Positions 1 to 6,819 are shown, counted from the first letter of the stretch. The stretch: DNA of 6,819 nucleotides from an uncultured Eubacteriales bacterium (GCA_905211955.1 CAJMCT010000056.1:1-6819); one strand, 5' to 3'. Translations and numbers: made by a program. The notes: a model not told the origin generated them from the sequence alone.

Positions 1-1
1 T

Positions 2-1120
2 CCGAGAGCATTTTGCCGTCCTGGTAAAAGAATTAAACTTCACCCCGACGATTATTACATCTTAGGCTTAGAAAGGGGTGGTATTGACGAAAGATGGTTC
101 GCTTCTACTACTTGGGCGGAAAACGGACCTAACACTCCCGACGACGAAGGACTTTCTTACGTCGTTTCTAAAGACGGAAGTGAAAAAATGCTTCTTCGCG
201 ATATGATTGAAGAGTTAAAAGACCAAATCGTTGGAAAGCATATTTGGGACAAGTATAAAAAATGGCCGATGTTTTCAAAGTTCTTTGATAACCAAGGTCC
301 TCTACCACACCATATTCACCACCGCGATGAGCATGCAAAAAGAGTTGGTGCTTGCGGTAAACCCGAAATGTACTTCTTCCCTGCTCAAATGAACAATCAC
401 GGCGGAGAGTTTCCCTTTACATTCTTTGGCTTTAACCCCGATTGCAAAAAGCAAGACGTTAAAAAGTGCCTTGAAGATTTTAGCAAGGGCGACAATAAGA
501 TTTTAGATATTTCTCAGGCTTATAAAATTACCCTTGACACCGGTTGGGACGTTCCCCCTGGAGTTTTACACGCTCCTGCAAGCCTTTGTACTTACGAACC
601 GCAGTTCGCTTCGGACGTTTACGCTATGTATCAATCGGTCCTTTACGGTGGACACTGCGTTAGCGAAGACCTTTTATGGAAAAACTGCCCCGAAGAAGAA
701 AAAGGTAATTTCGATTATCTTATGGACGTTATCGATTGGGAAGCAAACGTTGATCCTGACTTTAAGAAAAATAGGTTTATGGCACCCATAGTTGCTAGAG
801 AAAGCGACAAGTTTAAGGAAGAATGGATTTGCTATAAATGTAAACTTGCAAGCGCAAAGCGCTTAACCGTTTATCCCGGTCAAACAGTCACTATTTCTGA
901 TAATGCTCCTTATGGATTTATTCTTATTCAAGGTCGCGGAAAGTTTGGTAATTGGGATATTGAAACCCCAACCCTTATTAGATACGGCGAATTAACTAGC
1001 GACGAATTCTTCGTGACTGAAGATGCTGCCAAAAAGGGAATTACCATTACCAATACTTCTAAAACTGAAAACATAGTGATGCTTAAACACTTTGCTGAAA
1101 ATCCCGATTTAGATTTCTAA
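2..1120 (+). CDS. Class I mannose-6-phosphate isomerase-like double-cupin protein (5' partial)
   Basis: The frame is open from base 2 with no stop, so the gene starts upstream of the window; 372 residues are visible, and the first ATG (base 188) is internal. It aligns by eye with class I phosphomannose isomerases, which interconvert mannose-6-phosphate and fructose-6-phosphate in the cytosol. An N-terminal segment with ERWFASTTWAENGP matches the family's 'ESWE' region. Next come LLRDMIEEL and WPMFSKFFDN (family LRELL and FPLLFKxLDA), then the metal-site motif HHIHHRDEHA at bases 308-337. GKPEMYFF follows (metal-ligand Glu at 365-367), then VPPGVLHAP (ligand His at 569-571). The QxH ligand pair of classical enzymes is HxH here. 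The last ~100 residues resemble the second cupin domain. The family's catalytic arginine (SDxTYR) seems absent: the matching stretch reads SDVYAMYQ. True isomerase activity is therefore doubtful; another sugar-phosphate isomerase or a sugar-binding cupin is possible. Family membership is fairly sure, reaction is not. Confidence 0.75.
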   Translation, partial: PRAFCRPGKRIKLHPDDYYILGLERGGIDERWFASTTWAENGPNTPDDEGLSYVVSKDGSEKMLLRDMIEELKDQIVGKHIWDKYKKWPMFSKFFDNQGPLPHHIHHRDEHAKRVGACGKPEMYFFPAQMNNHGGEFPFTFFGFNPDCKKQDVKKCLEDFSKGDNKILDISQAYKITLDTGWDVPPGVLHAPASLCTYEPQFASDVYAMYQSVLYGGHCVSEDLLWKNCPEEEKGNFDYLMDVIDWEANVDPDFKKNRFMAPIVARESDKFKEEWICYKCKLASAKRLTVYPGQTVTISDNAPYGFILIQGRGKFGNWDIETPTLIRYGELTSDEFFVTEDAAKKGITITNTSKTENIVMLKHFAENPDLDF

Positions 1121-1133
1121 TTTTATAAAAAAT

Positions 1134-1168
1134 AAAAATTCCGAGTAAGCATACTCGGAATTTTTTTT
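1134..1168. terminator. Bidirectional intrinsic terminator between convergent genes
   Basis: A perfect 14-bp inverted repeat (arms 1134-1147 and 1152-1165, core TTCCGAGTA / TACTCGGAA) encloses a 4-nt AGCA loop. It is followed by a T run to 1168 on the plus strand, and the A run on its left gives a T tract on the minus strand. It lies 13 bp after the cupin stop and 16 bp from the stop of the opposing AraC gene, so it can end transcription from both directions. Confidence 0.92.
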
Positions 1169-1181
1169 GTTGTTATATTAC

Positions 1182-2042
1182 TTAAAAACCAATAGTTTTC
1201 TTACCCCAAAGTTCTTTGCCTGCAAGGTAATTTTTTCTCCATACGGCAGGCGTCACTTTGAATAGTTTTTTGAAGGCGTTGATATAACTTGATTGAGAAC
1301 AAAAACCGCAGTCAAGCGCTATCTCAACTGCCGACTTATCTTTATTCATCAACATTATCAAAGACTTTCTTAAACGCTCTTCCAATATAAATCTAACTAA
1401 GGGTTTACCAAAGTATTTTCTAAACTCTCTACAAACAAAGCCGTGGCTATAGTTCGTTGACTCAACTATTTCAGATATACTCTTTGACGCAAATTCTGGA
1501 GTTGCCAAGTTGTTTAAGAGATTGGTAAGCCACATGGGATACCCTTCTTCTTTGGTTATTTGATTTTCTAGGTATAGCCCTAAATAATACATTACGAGCG
1601 ACGAGTGAATAGAATCAAGTTTATCTTTATCGATATCTCTTCGGGCAAAAAGTTCCCATCTTTTTTCAAACGTTTCAGACGCCATCGCTCCAAACGGAAC
1701 GACTATGGGGTCTGGAGAAAAAACTAGTCTTTCATAAAGCCCTTTATCGATTGACGCGCATAATTTTATCATTTTTTTATCGTCGATAAAAACGTGGCGG
1801 TGACATACGTAGCGTTCAGGCTCGTGTCTTTTATAATAGTGAAGATCACCCGGTTTCATTATAATAAACGCGTCGTTTCTTATGGGAATTTGCTTTTCGT
1901 TTACTATCATTATCATTTCTTCACTATAAATTGGATATGCTATTTCCCAATACGTGTTAACACTAGGCATACCGTCTAAATGTTCAAACATGCACGTAAA
2001 GGGGCAATCTTTTATAGAATGTTCGTCATATCTTAAAATCAT
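1182..2042 (-). CDS. AraC-family transcriptional regulator with N-terminal cupin sensor domain
   Basis: This 286-residue protein has the standard AraC layout. Residues ~25-95 form a cupin-like ligand pocket, including MKPGDLHYY (62-70), the usual 'xPGDxH' turn of AraC sugar sensors, and YVCHRHVF. A helical linker follows (~125-180). The C-terminal DNA-binding domain carries two helix-turn-helix units: SISEIVESTNYSHGFVCREF (188-207) and the family signature around AVEIALDCGFCSQSSYINAF (238-257), followed by FKVTPAVWRKN. It probably acts as a cytosolic dimer that binds direct half-sites in response to a small molecule, often a carbohydrate in this family; the ligand cannot be read from the sequence. 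The ATG lies 15 bp behind the upstream topoisomerase gene with only a weak GGTG ribosome site (2048-2051), and I see no promoter of its own, so co-transcription and perhaps translational coupling are likely. It converges on the isomerase-like cupin gene, which could be a target by guilt of association only. Confidence 0.93.
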   Translation of the reverse strand: MILRYDEHSIKDCPFTCMFEHLDGMPSVNTYWEIAYPIYSEEMIMIVNEKQIPIRNDAFIIMKPGDLHYYKRHEPERYVCHRHVFIDDKKMIKLCASIDKGLYERLVFSPDPIVVPFGAMASETFEKRWELFARRDIDKDKLDSIHSSLVMYYLGLYLENQITKEEGYPMWLTNLLNNLATPEFASKSISEIVESTNYSHGFVCREFRKYFGKPLVRFILEERLRKSLIMLMNKDKSAVEIALDCGFCSQSSYINAFKKLFKVTPAVWRKNYLAGKELWGKKTIGF

Positions 2043-2047
2043 TTTTT

Positions 2048-2051
2048 CACC
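2048..2051 (-). promoter_or_regulatory. Weak ribosome binding site of the AraC gene
   Basis: GGTG on the minus strand, five A residues before the ATG. It is clearly poorer than the AAGGA sites of the two upstream genes, which suggests lower translation of the regulator or reliance on ribosomes finishing the preceding gene, whose stop is at 2058-2060. Confidence 0.5.
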
Positions 2052-2057
2052 ACAAAA

Positions 2058-4472
2058 CTAAATCTTAAACGCCTTATCAGGCTTGCGTTTTTTGTTTTCG
2101 TTTTTCAAGGTTTTACCTTTGGTCGTTCTTCCTTCTATCGATATATCTTCGGTATTTACGCTAAACGCAACACCAAAGTTATCAATTACCGCTACGTCGT
2201 ACGGCTCTTTTACGTAAGATGCAAACACTACCCTTTCGCCTTTTCCTAAGTTTGCAATCTTTATTCCCTTTCTATATCTTGCCATAGGCTCTATTTCGGG
2301 AACGATTACGCGCTTATAACAACTTCCGTCCGTAATGATTACAAACTCGCCTTCTTCGTCTACTTGAGATACGAATACTATTTCGTCTTTATCGTTTAGT
2401 TTTACGCCCTTAACACCGCCTGCAACTCTACCTTGTGCTGGAATATCGTCTTTTAGTGCGTTTAATGCTAAGCCTTCTTTCGTGATATACGCAATGGTCG
2501 TTTCGGGGCGGTCTTCTTCTACGGCAATAAGACTATCGCCGTCTTTAAGTTTTATCGCTTGATAGTATGGTTTTTGGATATTGTATTCCTTCCACTCCGT
2601 CTTCTTTATTAAGCCGTCTTTGGTAAAGAATACCAAGTACCCTTCGGGAAGTTTATCTTCGTACACTGCAAAGAAGGCAACCGGATATTCGTTTCTTGCA
2701 CCTTCCTTAAATACTGCCGAGAACTTTTGACCTTTATCCCTAAACCTACACTCAGGCGTCACTTCCAAGTCTACCTTGCAACAGTTTCCAAGGTTGGTAA
2801 AGCAAAGCAAGGTTTGGTCGCTTTTTGCGTTAGTTTTCGCTACGATAAAGTCGTCCGCCGTGCTGTTATCTTTTACCGACTTATCACTTGCGTTATAGTT
2901 CTTTTGCGTCATTTTTTTGAACGCACCACCGTGGGTATATGCAATAACTAAGTCGTCTACTTGCTTTAATTCTTTTTCTACACTCTTAATATCTACTTCG
3001 GCTCCGCCTACTATTAAACTCGTTCTTCTTTCTTCACCGTACTTTTTCTTGATAGCCGAAATTTCAGTTTTTACAACTTCCATTTGTCTTGCTTTAGAGC
3101 CGATTATTGCGGTGAGTTCGCTTATTTTCTTTTTAAGTTCTTTAAGTTCTTCTTCAAGTTTGTTTACTTCAAGTTTGGTAAGTCTTGCAAGTCTTAAATC
3201 TAAGATTGCTTGGGCTTGAACTTCGGAAAGTTCAAAGCGCTTTCTTAGTTTTGCCCTTGCATCTGCAGTGTTTTCCGCACTCTTTATTATCTTGATTACT
3301 TCGTCGATGTTCTTTACGGCAACGATTAAACCTTCTAAAATATGCGCACGTTCTTTTGCACGTTCTAAATCAAACTTAGAACGTCTTAAAACCACTTCTC
3401 TTTGATAGTTTACGTAGTAGCCGATTATGTCTAAAAGACCTAACTGACGGGGCTTTCCGTCGGCTATTGCCACCATGTTTATACCAAACGATATTTCTAA
3501 ATCGGTGTTTTTATAAAGGTATGCAAGTATCTTTTTAGCATCGGTGTCTTTCTTTAATTTTATTACCGCGCGCATACCGTTTCTATCAGATTCGTCTACG
3601 ACGTCGGCAATTCCACCTAGGATTTCTTTTTTATCTTCCTTCATGTCCGAAATCTTCTTTAAGAGTTCGGCTTTGTTTACTTGGTAAGGAAGTTCGCTTA
3701 TTATTAAGTTTTGTTTATCCCTATCGTTTTCGATATTTACGCGGGCGCGAATTTTGATTTTGCCCCTACCCGTTTTATATGCCTCTTCTAATTCTTCGCC
3801 TGCGATAATATAACCACCCGTCGGAAAATCAGGGGCTTTAATATGCTTCATCATTTCCTTTAAGGAAATTTTAGGGTTGTCTATATACGCTATCGTTCCG
3901 TTTATAACTTCTACTAAGTTATGAGTGGGAATTTTAGACGCAATACCTACCGCTATACCTTGCGAGCCGTTTACTAAAAGGTTTGGAAAACGCCCGGGAA
4001 GTGTTTCAGGCTCGGTTTCGGTATCATCAAAGTTTAGGTTAAACTTTACGGTGTCCTTTTCTATATCTTTTAAAAGTTCCAAAGCAAGTTCTTCAAGCCT
4101 TGCTTCAGTATATCTATATGCCGCCGCCGAGTCTCCGTCTACCGTACCGAAGTTTCCGTGCCCGTCAACTAACGGCATACGCATGTTAAAATCTTGCGCC
4201 ATGTGTACTAACGCACCGTAAACCGAACTGTCGCCGTGGGGATGGTATTTACCTAAAACTTCACCGACGATTTTCGCGCATTTTCTATGCTGTTTGTCGT
4301 GCGTTAAGCCCATACCGTACATTGCGTATAGTATTCTTCTTTGAACGGGCTTTAAGCCGTCTTCTACGCGGGGCAACGCTCTATCTAATATTACGTCTTC
4401 CGCATACGATATCATTGACGATTTGAATACTTCGTCTAATGAATTTATAATTAAACCTTTTTCGTTTTCCAT
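2058..4472 (-). CDS. parC: Type IIA DNA topoisomerase subunit A, probably topoisomerase IV ParC (GyrA paralogue)
   Basis: The 804-residue length is close to Gram-positive ParC and GyrA. This subunit cuts and rejoins both DNA strands and pairs with the B subunit encoded just upstream. Residues ~30-180 form the winged-helix cleavage domain: [33 protein letters not shown] and [11 protein letters not shown] with catalytic Tyr121 preceded by Arg120, then the DNA-bending wedge [11 protein letters not shown] (168-178). Tower and coiled-coil C-gate follow (~190-500, heptad-like [16 protein letters not shown]). Residues ~505-787 are a beta-pinwheel of about six blades, each with a 'hhhxTxxGxxhK' strand pair. 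No GyrA box (QRRGGKG type) occurs where it belongs, in the first blade loop at ~522-540, which argues against gyrase-style wrapping and for a decatenating topoisomerase IV. However, the [14 protein letters not shown] stretch is more GyrA-like than Bacillus-type ParC. The residue matching E. coli GyrA Asp87 is Gly86. The start is set by an AAGGA site 8 nt upstream. Type IIA A-subunit identity is certain; the ParC label is an inference. Confidence 0.9.
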   Translation of the reverse strand: MENEKGLIINSLDEVFKSSMISYAEDVILDRALPRVEDGLKPVQRRILYAMYGMGLTHDKQHRKCAKIVGEVLGKYHPHGDSSVYGALVHMAQDFNMRMPLVDGHGNFGTVDGDSAAAYRYTEARLEELALELLKDIEKDTVKFNLNFDDTETEPETLPGRFPNLLVNGSQGIAVGIASKIPTHNLVEVINGTIAYIDNPKISLKEMMKHIKAPDFPTGGYIIAGEELEEAYKTGRGKIKIRARVNIENDRDKQNLIISELPYQVNKAELLKKISDMKEDKKEILGGIADVVDESDRNGMRAVIKLKKDTDAKKILAYLYKNTDLEISFGINMVAIADGKPRQLGLLDIIGYYVNYQREVVLRRSKFDLERAKERAHILEGLIVAVKNIDEVIKIIKSAENTADARAKLRKRFELSEVQAQAILDLRLARLTKLEVNKLEEELKELKKKISELTAIIGSKARQMEVVKTEISAIKKKYGEERRTSLIVGGAEVDIKSVEKELKQVDDLVIAYTHGGAFKKMTQKNYNASDKSVKDNSTADDFIVAKTNAKSDQTLLCFTNLGNCCKVDLEVTPECRFRDKGQKFSAVFKEGARNEYPVAFFAVYEDKLPEGYLVFFTKDGLIKKTEWKEYNIQKPYYQAIKLKDGDSLIAVEEDRPETTIAYITKEGLALNALKDDIPAQGRVAGGVKGVKLNDKDEIVFVSQVDEEGEFVIITDGSCYKRVIVPEIEPMARYRKGIKIANLGKGERVVFASYVKEPYDVAVIDNFGVAFSVNTEDISIEGRTTKGKTLKNENKKRKPDKAFKI

Positions 4473-4480
4473 ATCTTTTT

Positions 4481-4485
4481 TCCTT
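4481..4485 (-). promoter_or_regulatory. Ribosome binding site of the topoisomerase A-subunit gene
   Basis: AAGGA on the minus strand, 8 nt before the ATG at 4472 and inside the 24-bp gap after the B-subunit stop. It fixes the start codon and shows that the second gene has its own initiation signal within a shared transcript. Confidence 0.85.
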
Positions 4486-4496
4486 AAAGTTTAGCC

Positions 4497-6449
4497 TTAT
4501 GAACGCTTAATATCTTTGAAACTGTCTTCTTTACTAAAATTTGCGTGGGTGAAAATATATTCTTTTCTTCCGCTTACTTCGTCACCCATTAAAAGTGTGA
4601 TGAGTCTATCCGCTTCGGCGGCATCTTCTACCGTCACTTGCATAAGCGTACGTCTTTCGGGGTCCATAGTCGTTTCCCAAAGTTGAGACGGATCCATTTC
4701 ACCAAGACCTTTGTAGCGTTGAATTTCGTAGCCCCTACCGATTTTAGCAGTCTTTTCTTTAAGTTCTTTATCGTTATAGGCGTATTCTTCAATCTTGCCT
4801 TTACTTACCTTATATAACGGGGGCATACCGATATATACGTGCCCTTTCATTATTAATTCTCTCATATACCTAAAGAAGAAGGTAAGAAGTAGTATTCTAA
4901 TGTGTCCACCGTCTACGTCGGCATCGCTTAGGATTATAACTTTATGATATTTAAGCCCTTCTATATCGAACTCGTTGCCAATCCCCGTACCTAGTGCCGA
5001 TATCATCGTAGCAATTTCTTCGTTTTGTATTACTTGGTCTATCTTTTTCTTTTCTACGTTAAGAATTTTACCACGAAGTGGTAATATCGCTTGAAACTGT
5101 CTTACCCTCGCTTGCTTTGCACTACCGCCTGCCGAATCACCTTCGACTATAAACAGTTCGTTAAGCTCGGGTTTTTTGCCCGAACATGCGGCGAGTTTTC
5201 CGACTAGGTTTTTAGATTCTATACTCTTTGATGCTCTTGCAATCTCTTTTGCCTTTTTTGCCGCAAGTCTAACCTTTGCCGCGCCCATTGCCTTATCGAT
5301 TATAGTATCGAAAAGTTTTTGCATCTTTTTGTTCTTCATTAAAACGTCAAGTTCGTTAACCGTCACGTATTCTACCGCGGGGCGCGCCTCAGGGTTTCCA
5401 AGTTTGGTCTTGGTTTGCCCTTCAAACTGTACGTTTTGCATTTTTACAGATACTATGGCGGTTAAACCTTCTTTAAAGTCATCACCTACCAAATTATCGT
5501 CCTTTTCTTTTAAGATGTTTCTACTTCTTGCGTAGTCGTTAAATACTCTCGTTAACCCCGACCTAAATCCCGTTTCGTGCATACCGCCTTCACCGGTTGG
5601 TATATTGTTTACGTAAGAATATAAAGAGTCTACGTACGCGTCAGTATGTTGTATGGCAAACTCTACTAAAATATTATCTCTTACCGCAGTTGCGTATATA
5701 GGTTCACTATATAAAACGTTTTTACCTTCGTTTAGGTATTTAACAAAATCAACTATACCGCCGTCGTATTTATAAACGTAATATTTATCAGACCTTTGGT
5801 CGTGAAAGTTTATCTCTAGCCCCTTATTTAAAAAGGCGATTTCTTTTAAGCGCTTTGCAATCGTTTCGGCATTCCACTCTACCGTTTCAAAAACGGTTGC
5901 ATCGGGCATAAAGTGAACGAAAGTACCCTTCTTTTTAGTCTTTTCCTTAGTGTTTTTTAAGGGTGCAACCGGAACGCCTGACCTAACTTTTCCAGTTTCT
6001 TTATCTAAGAAAGACTTAAATTCCATTTCATAAACGGTGTCTTTAAAGACCTTGACTTTAAGCCACTCTGAAAGCGCGTTGGTGACCGATGCGCCAACGC
6101 CGTGAAGACCGCCCGAATAACTGTAATTATCCGAACCGAATTTTCCGCCTGCGTGAAGTTGGGTAAATACGACTTGTACGCCCGACACCCCTGCCTTTGA
6201 GTGAATATCGGTAGGTATACCACGGCCGTTATCTTCAACCGATGCACTGCCGTCTTTATACAAGATAATGTCTATCTTGTTAGCATAGCCGTTTGCCGCT
6301 TCGTCTACCGCGTTGTCGACTATTTCCCATAAAATATGGTGAAGACCACGCACACTAGTAGTACCTATATACATACCAGGACGAGTTCTTACCGCATCTA
6401 AGCCTTCTAAAATTTTAATGTCTTCCGCTTTATAACTGTTTTTTGCCAT
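4497..6449 (-). CDS. parE: Type IIA DNA topoisomerase subunit B, probably topoisomerase IV ParE (GyrB paralogue)
   Basis: The 650-residue protein is the ATP-driven B subunit, of usual Gram-positive length and without the proteobacterial GyrB insert. Its GHKL ATPase domain (~1-225) shows RPGMYIG (24-30), WEIVDNAVDEA with general-base Glu42, EDNGRGIP with Asp73 of the ATP/novobiocin pocket, and GGLHGVGASV. The transducer domain (~226-395) contains NNIPTGEGGMHETGF and QTKTKL, with Lys347 the likely gamma-phosphate contact. The TOPRIM domain has FIVEGDSAGGSAKQ (Glu436, Asp438) and SDADVDGGHIR (Asp509, Asp511), which bind the metal used in cleavage. The C-terminal tail has QRYKGLGEMDPSQLWETTMD. 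PLRGKILNVEK is a GyrB-like variant of a stretch that often reads KVINTxK in ParE, so the sequence alone does not separate GyrB from ParE; the label follows the partner's lack of a GyrA box. The usual GRDR/GRNR after AKQ is ARVR here. It is the first gene behind a clear promoter, with AAGGAT 5 nt before its ATG. Confidence 0.92.
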   Translation of the reverse strand: MAKNSYKAEDIKILEGLDAVRTRPGMYIGTTSVRGLHHILWEIVDNAVDEAANGYANKIDIILYKDGSASVEDNGRGIPTDIHSKAGVSGVQVVFTQLHAGGKFGSDNYSYSGGLHGVGASVTNALSEWLKVKVFKDTVYEMEFKSFLDKETGKVRSGVPVAPLKNTKEKTKKKGTFVHFMPDATVFETVEWNAETIAKRLKEIAFLNKGLEINFHDQRSDKYYVYKYDGGIVDFVKYLNEGKNVLYSEPIYATAVRDNILVEFAIQHTDAYVDSLYSYVNNIPTGEGGMHETGFRSGLTRVFNDYARSRNILKEKDDNLVGDDFKEGLTAIVSVKMQNVQFEGQTKTKLGNPEARPAVEYVTVNELDVLMKNKKMQKLFDTIIDKAMGAAKVRLAAKKAKEIARASKSIESKNLVGKLAACSGKKPELNELFIVEGDSAGGSAKQARVRQFQAILPLRGKILNVEKKKIDQVIQNEEIATMISALGTGIGNEFDIEGLKYHKVIILSDADVDGGHIRILLLTFFFRYMRELIMKGHVYIGMPPLYKVSKGKIEEYAYNDKELKEKTAKIGRGYEIQRYKGLGEMDPSQLWETTMDPERRTLMQVTVEDAAEADRLITLLMGDEVSGRKEYIFTHANFSKEDSFKDIKRS

Positions 6450-6454
6450 TTTTT

Positions 6455-6460
6455 ATCCTT
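6455..6460 (-). promoter_or_regulatory. Ribosome binding site of the topoisomerase B-subunit gene
   Basis: AAGGAT on the minus strand, separated by five A residues from the ATG at 6449. It is a strong site and confirms the start; no plausible in-frame alternative with a better site lies upstream in the short leader. Confidence 0.85.
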
Positions 6461-6492
6461 ATTATTACGTTTTGTGGTTTTTGCCTTGTTAT

Positions 6493-6521
6493 ATTCTACC
6501 ATATATTGTGGTTATGTTCAA
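6493..6521 (-). promoter_or_regulatory. Sigma-A (sigma-70 type) promoter of the parE-parC-araC unit
   Basis: On the minus strand a -35 box TTGAAC (6516-6521) is followed by a 17-bp spacer and a -10 box TAGAAT (6493-6498). The spacer ends in TGG, giving an extended -10 (TGnTAGAAT). Transcription should begin near base 6486, leaving a leader of about 36 nt that ends in the AAGGAT ribosome site. The discriminator after the -10 is A/T-rich. It is the only convincing promoter I find in the window and should drive all three minus-strand genes down to the terminator at 1134-1168. Confidence 0.75.
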
Positions 6522-6543
6522 GTGTTTTTGCAATTTTTTGACC

Positions 6544-6573
6544 AAAAAACCCTTGCATGTTTGCAAGGGTTTA
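6544..6573 (-). terminator. Intrinsic terminator downstream of the copper-chaperone gene
   Basis: An 11-bp perfect stem (arms 6547-6557 and 6562-6572, AAACCCTTGCA / TGCAAGGGTTT) with a 4-nt loop. Read on the minus strand it is followed directly by a T run, the classic intrinsic terminator shape. It starts about 28 bp after the stop of the metal-binding protein gene and lies just upstream of the parE promoter, insulating the two units. On the plus strand a T run begins two bases after the stem, but no plus-strand gene ends here. Confidence 0.88.
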
Positions 6574-6600
6574 CTTTTTTTATACTATTTAGTTATTTTC

Positions 6601-6807
6601 TCATTTTACAAGTTTAATATACTTATAACCTAAACTTTCTACTTTTTCTTTTATAACGGTTTCAGAAATCGGTAATTCACTTTCGATTTCCGCAGTCTTT
6701 TTCTTTAAGTTTATCTCAACGTTTTTTACACCGTCTAAACTTTCTAAGCCTTCTTTAACTTTGCCTGCGCAATGCAAACACATCATGCCTTCAATTTTAA
6801 CTTTCAT
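6601..6807 (-). CDS. copZ: Heavy-metal-associated (HMA) domain protein, CopZ-like copper chaperone
   Basis: The 68-residue protein is a single ferredoxin-like HMA domain, the whole length of CopZ-type chaperones that carry Cu(I) to a CopA-type P-ATPase or a copper repressor. The metal site is GMMCLHCAGKV with Cys10 and Cys13 of the CxxC motif; the typical VxxxxVNLxxxxAxI strand pattern follows (GVKNVEINLKKKTAEIE), and the domain ends in ESLGYKY. The hydrophilic, lysine-rich sequence has no signal peptide or membrane segment, so it is cytosolic. An in-frame GGAG lies 8 nt before the ATG and supports this start. The frame stays open for the few bases left to the window edge, so a longer protein, such as the tail of a multi-domain transporter, is not formally excluded, though MKVKIEGM is a typical chaperone beginning. 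An upstream copA or csoR gene would be expected but is outside the window. Other thiophilic metals are possible. Confidence 0.85.
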   Translation of the reverse strand: MKVKIEGMMCLHCAGKVKEGLESLDGVKNVEINLKKKTAEIESELPISETVIKEKVESLGYKYIKLVK

Positions 6808-6815
6808 ACCTTCTA

Positions 6816-6819
6816 CTCC
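6816..6819 (-). promoter_or_regulatory. Ribosome binding site of the CopZ-like gene
   Basis: GGAG on the minus strand at the very edge of the window, 8 nt before the ATG at 6807. It supports the short single-domain start; whether the gene has its own promoter or follows another gene cannot be seen. Confidence 0.65.

Noticed and set aside
534..791. Open frame inside the cupin gene, another frame
   Set aside because: It overlaps a well-supported coding frame, has no ribosome site and no recognisable domain; a shadow frame.
2067..2090. Hairpin-like repeat AAACGC / GCGTTT at the end of the A-subunit gene, possible attenuator before the AraC gene
   Set aside because: Only a 6-bp stem with a 12-nt loop, no proper T run on the coding strand and within codons; too weak to call a terminator.
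2727..4221. Several plus-strand open frames (2727-2951, 2917-3219, 3925-4221) opposite the A-subunit gene
   Set aside because: They are antisense to a certain gene; the serine/leucine-rich translations mirror its lysine/glutamate codons, and none has a plausible start signal.
5176..5535. Plus-strand frame opposite the B-subunit gene with hydrophobic phenylalanine/serine-rich translation resembling membrane segments
   Set aside because: The hydrophobicity is the complement of alanine/lysine-rich TOPRIM-region codons; no ribosome site and no family resemblance.
6005..6247. Minus-strand 80-residue frame inside the B-subunit gene
   Set aside because: It is a shifted-frame reading of the ATPase domain; the real frame has all expected motifs without interruption.
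6450..6600. Possible small RNA or leader regulator in the 151-bp gap
   Set aside because: The gap is fully accounted for by the terminator, the promoter and a short leader; no further stable structure or small frame is apparent.
1..6819. CRISPR arrays, tRNA/rRNA genes, insertion sequences, prophage or defence genes
   Set aside because: Nothing repeated in regular units, no tRNA-like cloverleaf, no transposase or nuclease motif was seen; almost the whole window is explained by five genes.

Overview
The window looks like ordinary chromosomal DNA from an AT-rich Gram-positive bacterium, most likely an anaerobic Clostridia-type member of the Bacillota. This is an inference from AAGGA-type ribosome binding sites, A/T-rich leaders, U-tailed intrinsic terminators, a parE-parC gene order, the clostridial look of the proteins and the GMMCxHC copper-chaperone motif. 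TGA, TAA and TAG all act as stops and tryptophan is TGG, so the standard bacterial code applies. No species call is possible.

Layout: (1) Bases 2-1120, plus strand: the 3' part of a double-cupin protein related to class I mannose-6-phosphate isomerase, with its 5' end outside the window. (2) Bases 1134-1168: a strong symmetric hairpin between convergent genes, able to terminate transcription from both sides. (3) Bases 6521 down to 1182, minus strand: a probable three-gene transcription unit consisting of a sigma-A type promoter, a GyrB/ParE-type subunit, a GyrA/ParC-type subunit and an AraC-family regulator 15 bp behind the topoisomerase genes. (4) Bases 6544-6573: a terminator separating this unit from (5) a small heavy-metal-associated-domain protein (CopZ-like copper chaperone) at 6601-6807, minus strand, truncated only in its upstream context.

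The two topoisomerase subunits should assemble into an A2B2 type IIA enzyme: the B subunit supplies the ATPase and TOPRIM metal site, the A subunit the DNA-cleaving tyrosine. The cleavage core of the A subunit reads like GyrA, but its C-terminal pinwheel has no GyrA box, so I favour a topoisomerase IV (decatenase) role over gyrase. The AraC regulator has an N-terminal sugar-cupin-like sensor and shares a terminator with the isomerase-like cupin gene. A functional link between those two is possible but unproven.

I did not find an undescribed multi-gene system. The items most worth a second look are the mosaic character of the A subunit, the glycine at its quinolone-contact position, the cupin protein that appears to lack the isomerase family's catalytic arginine, and the AraC gene riding behind parEC.
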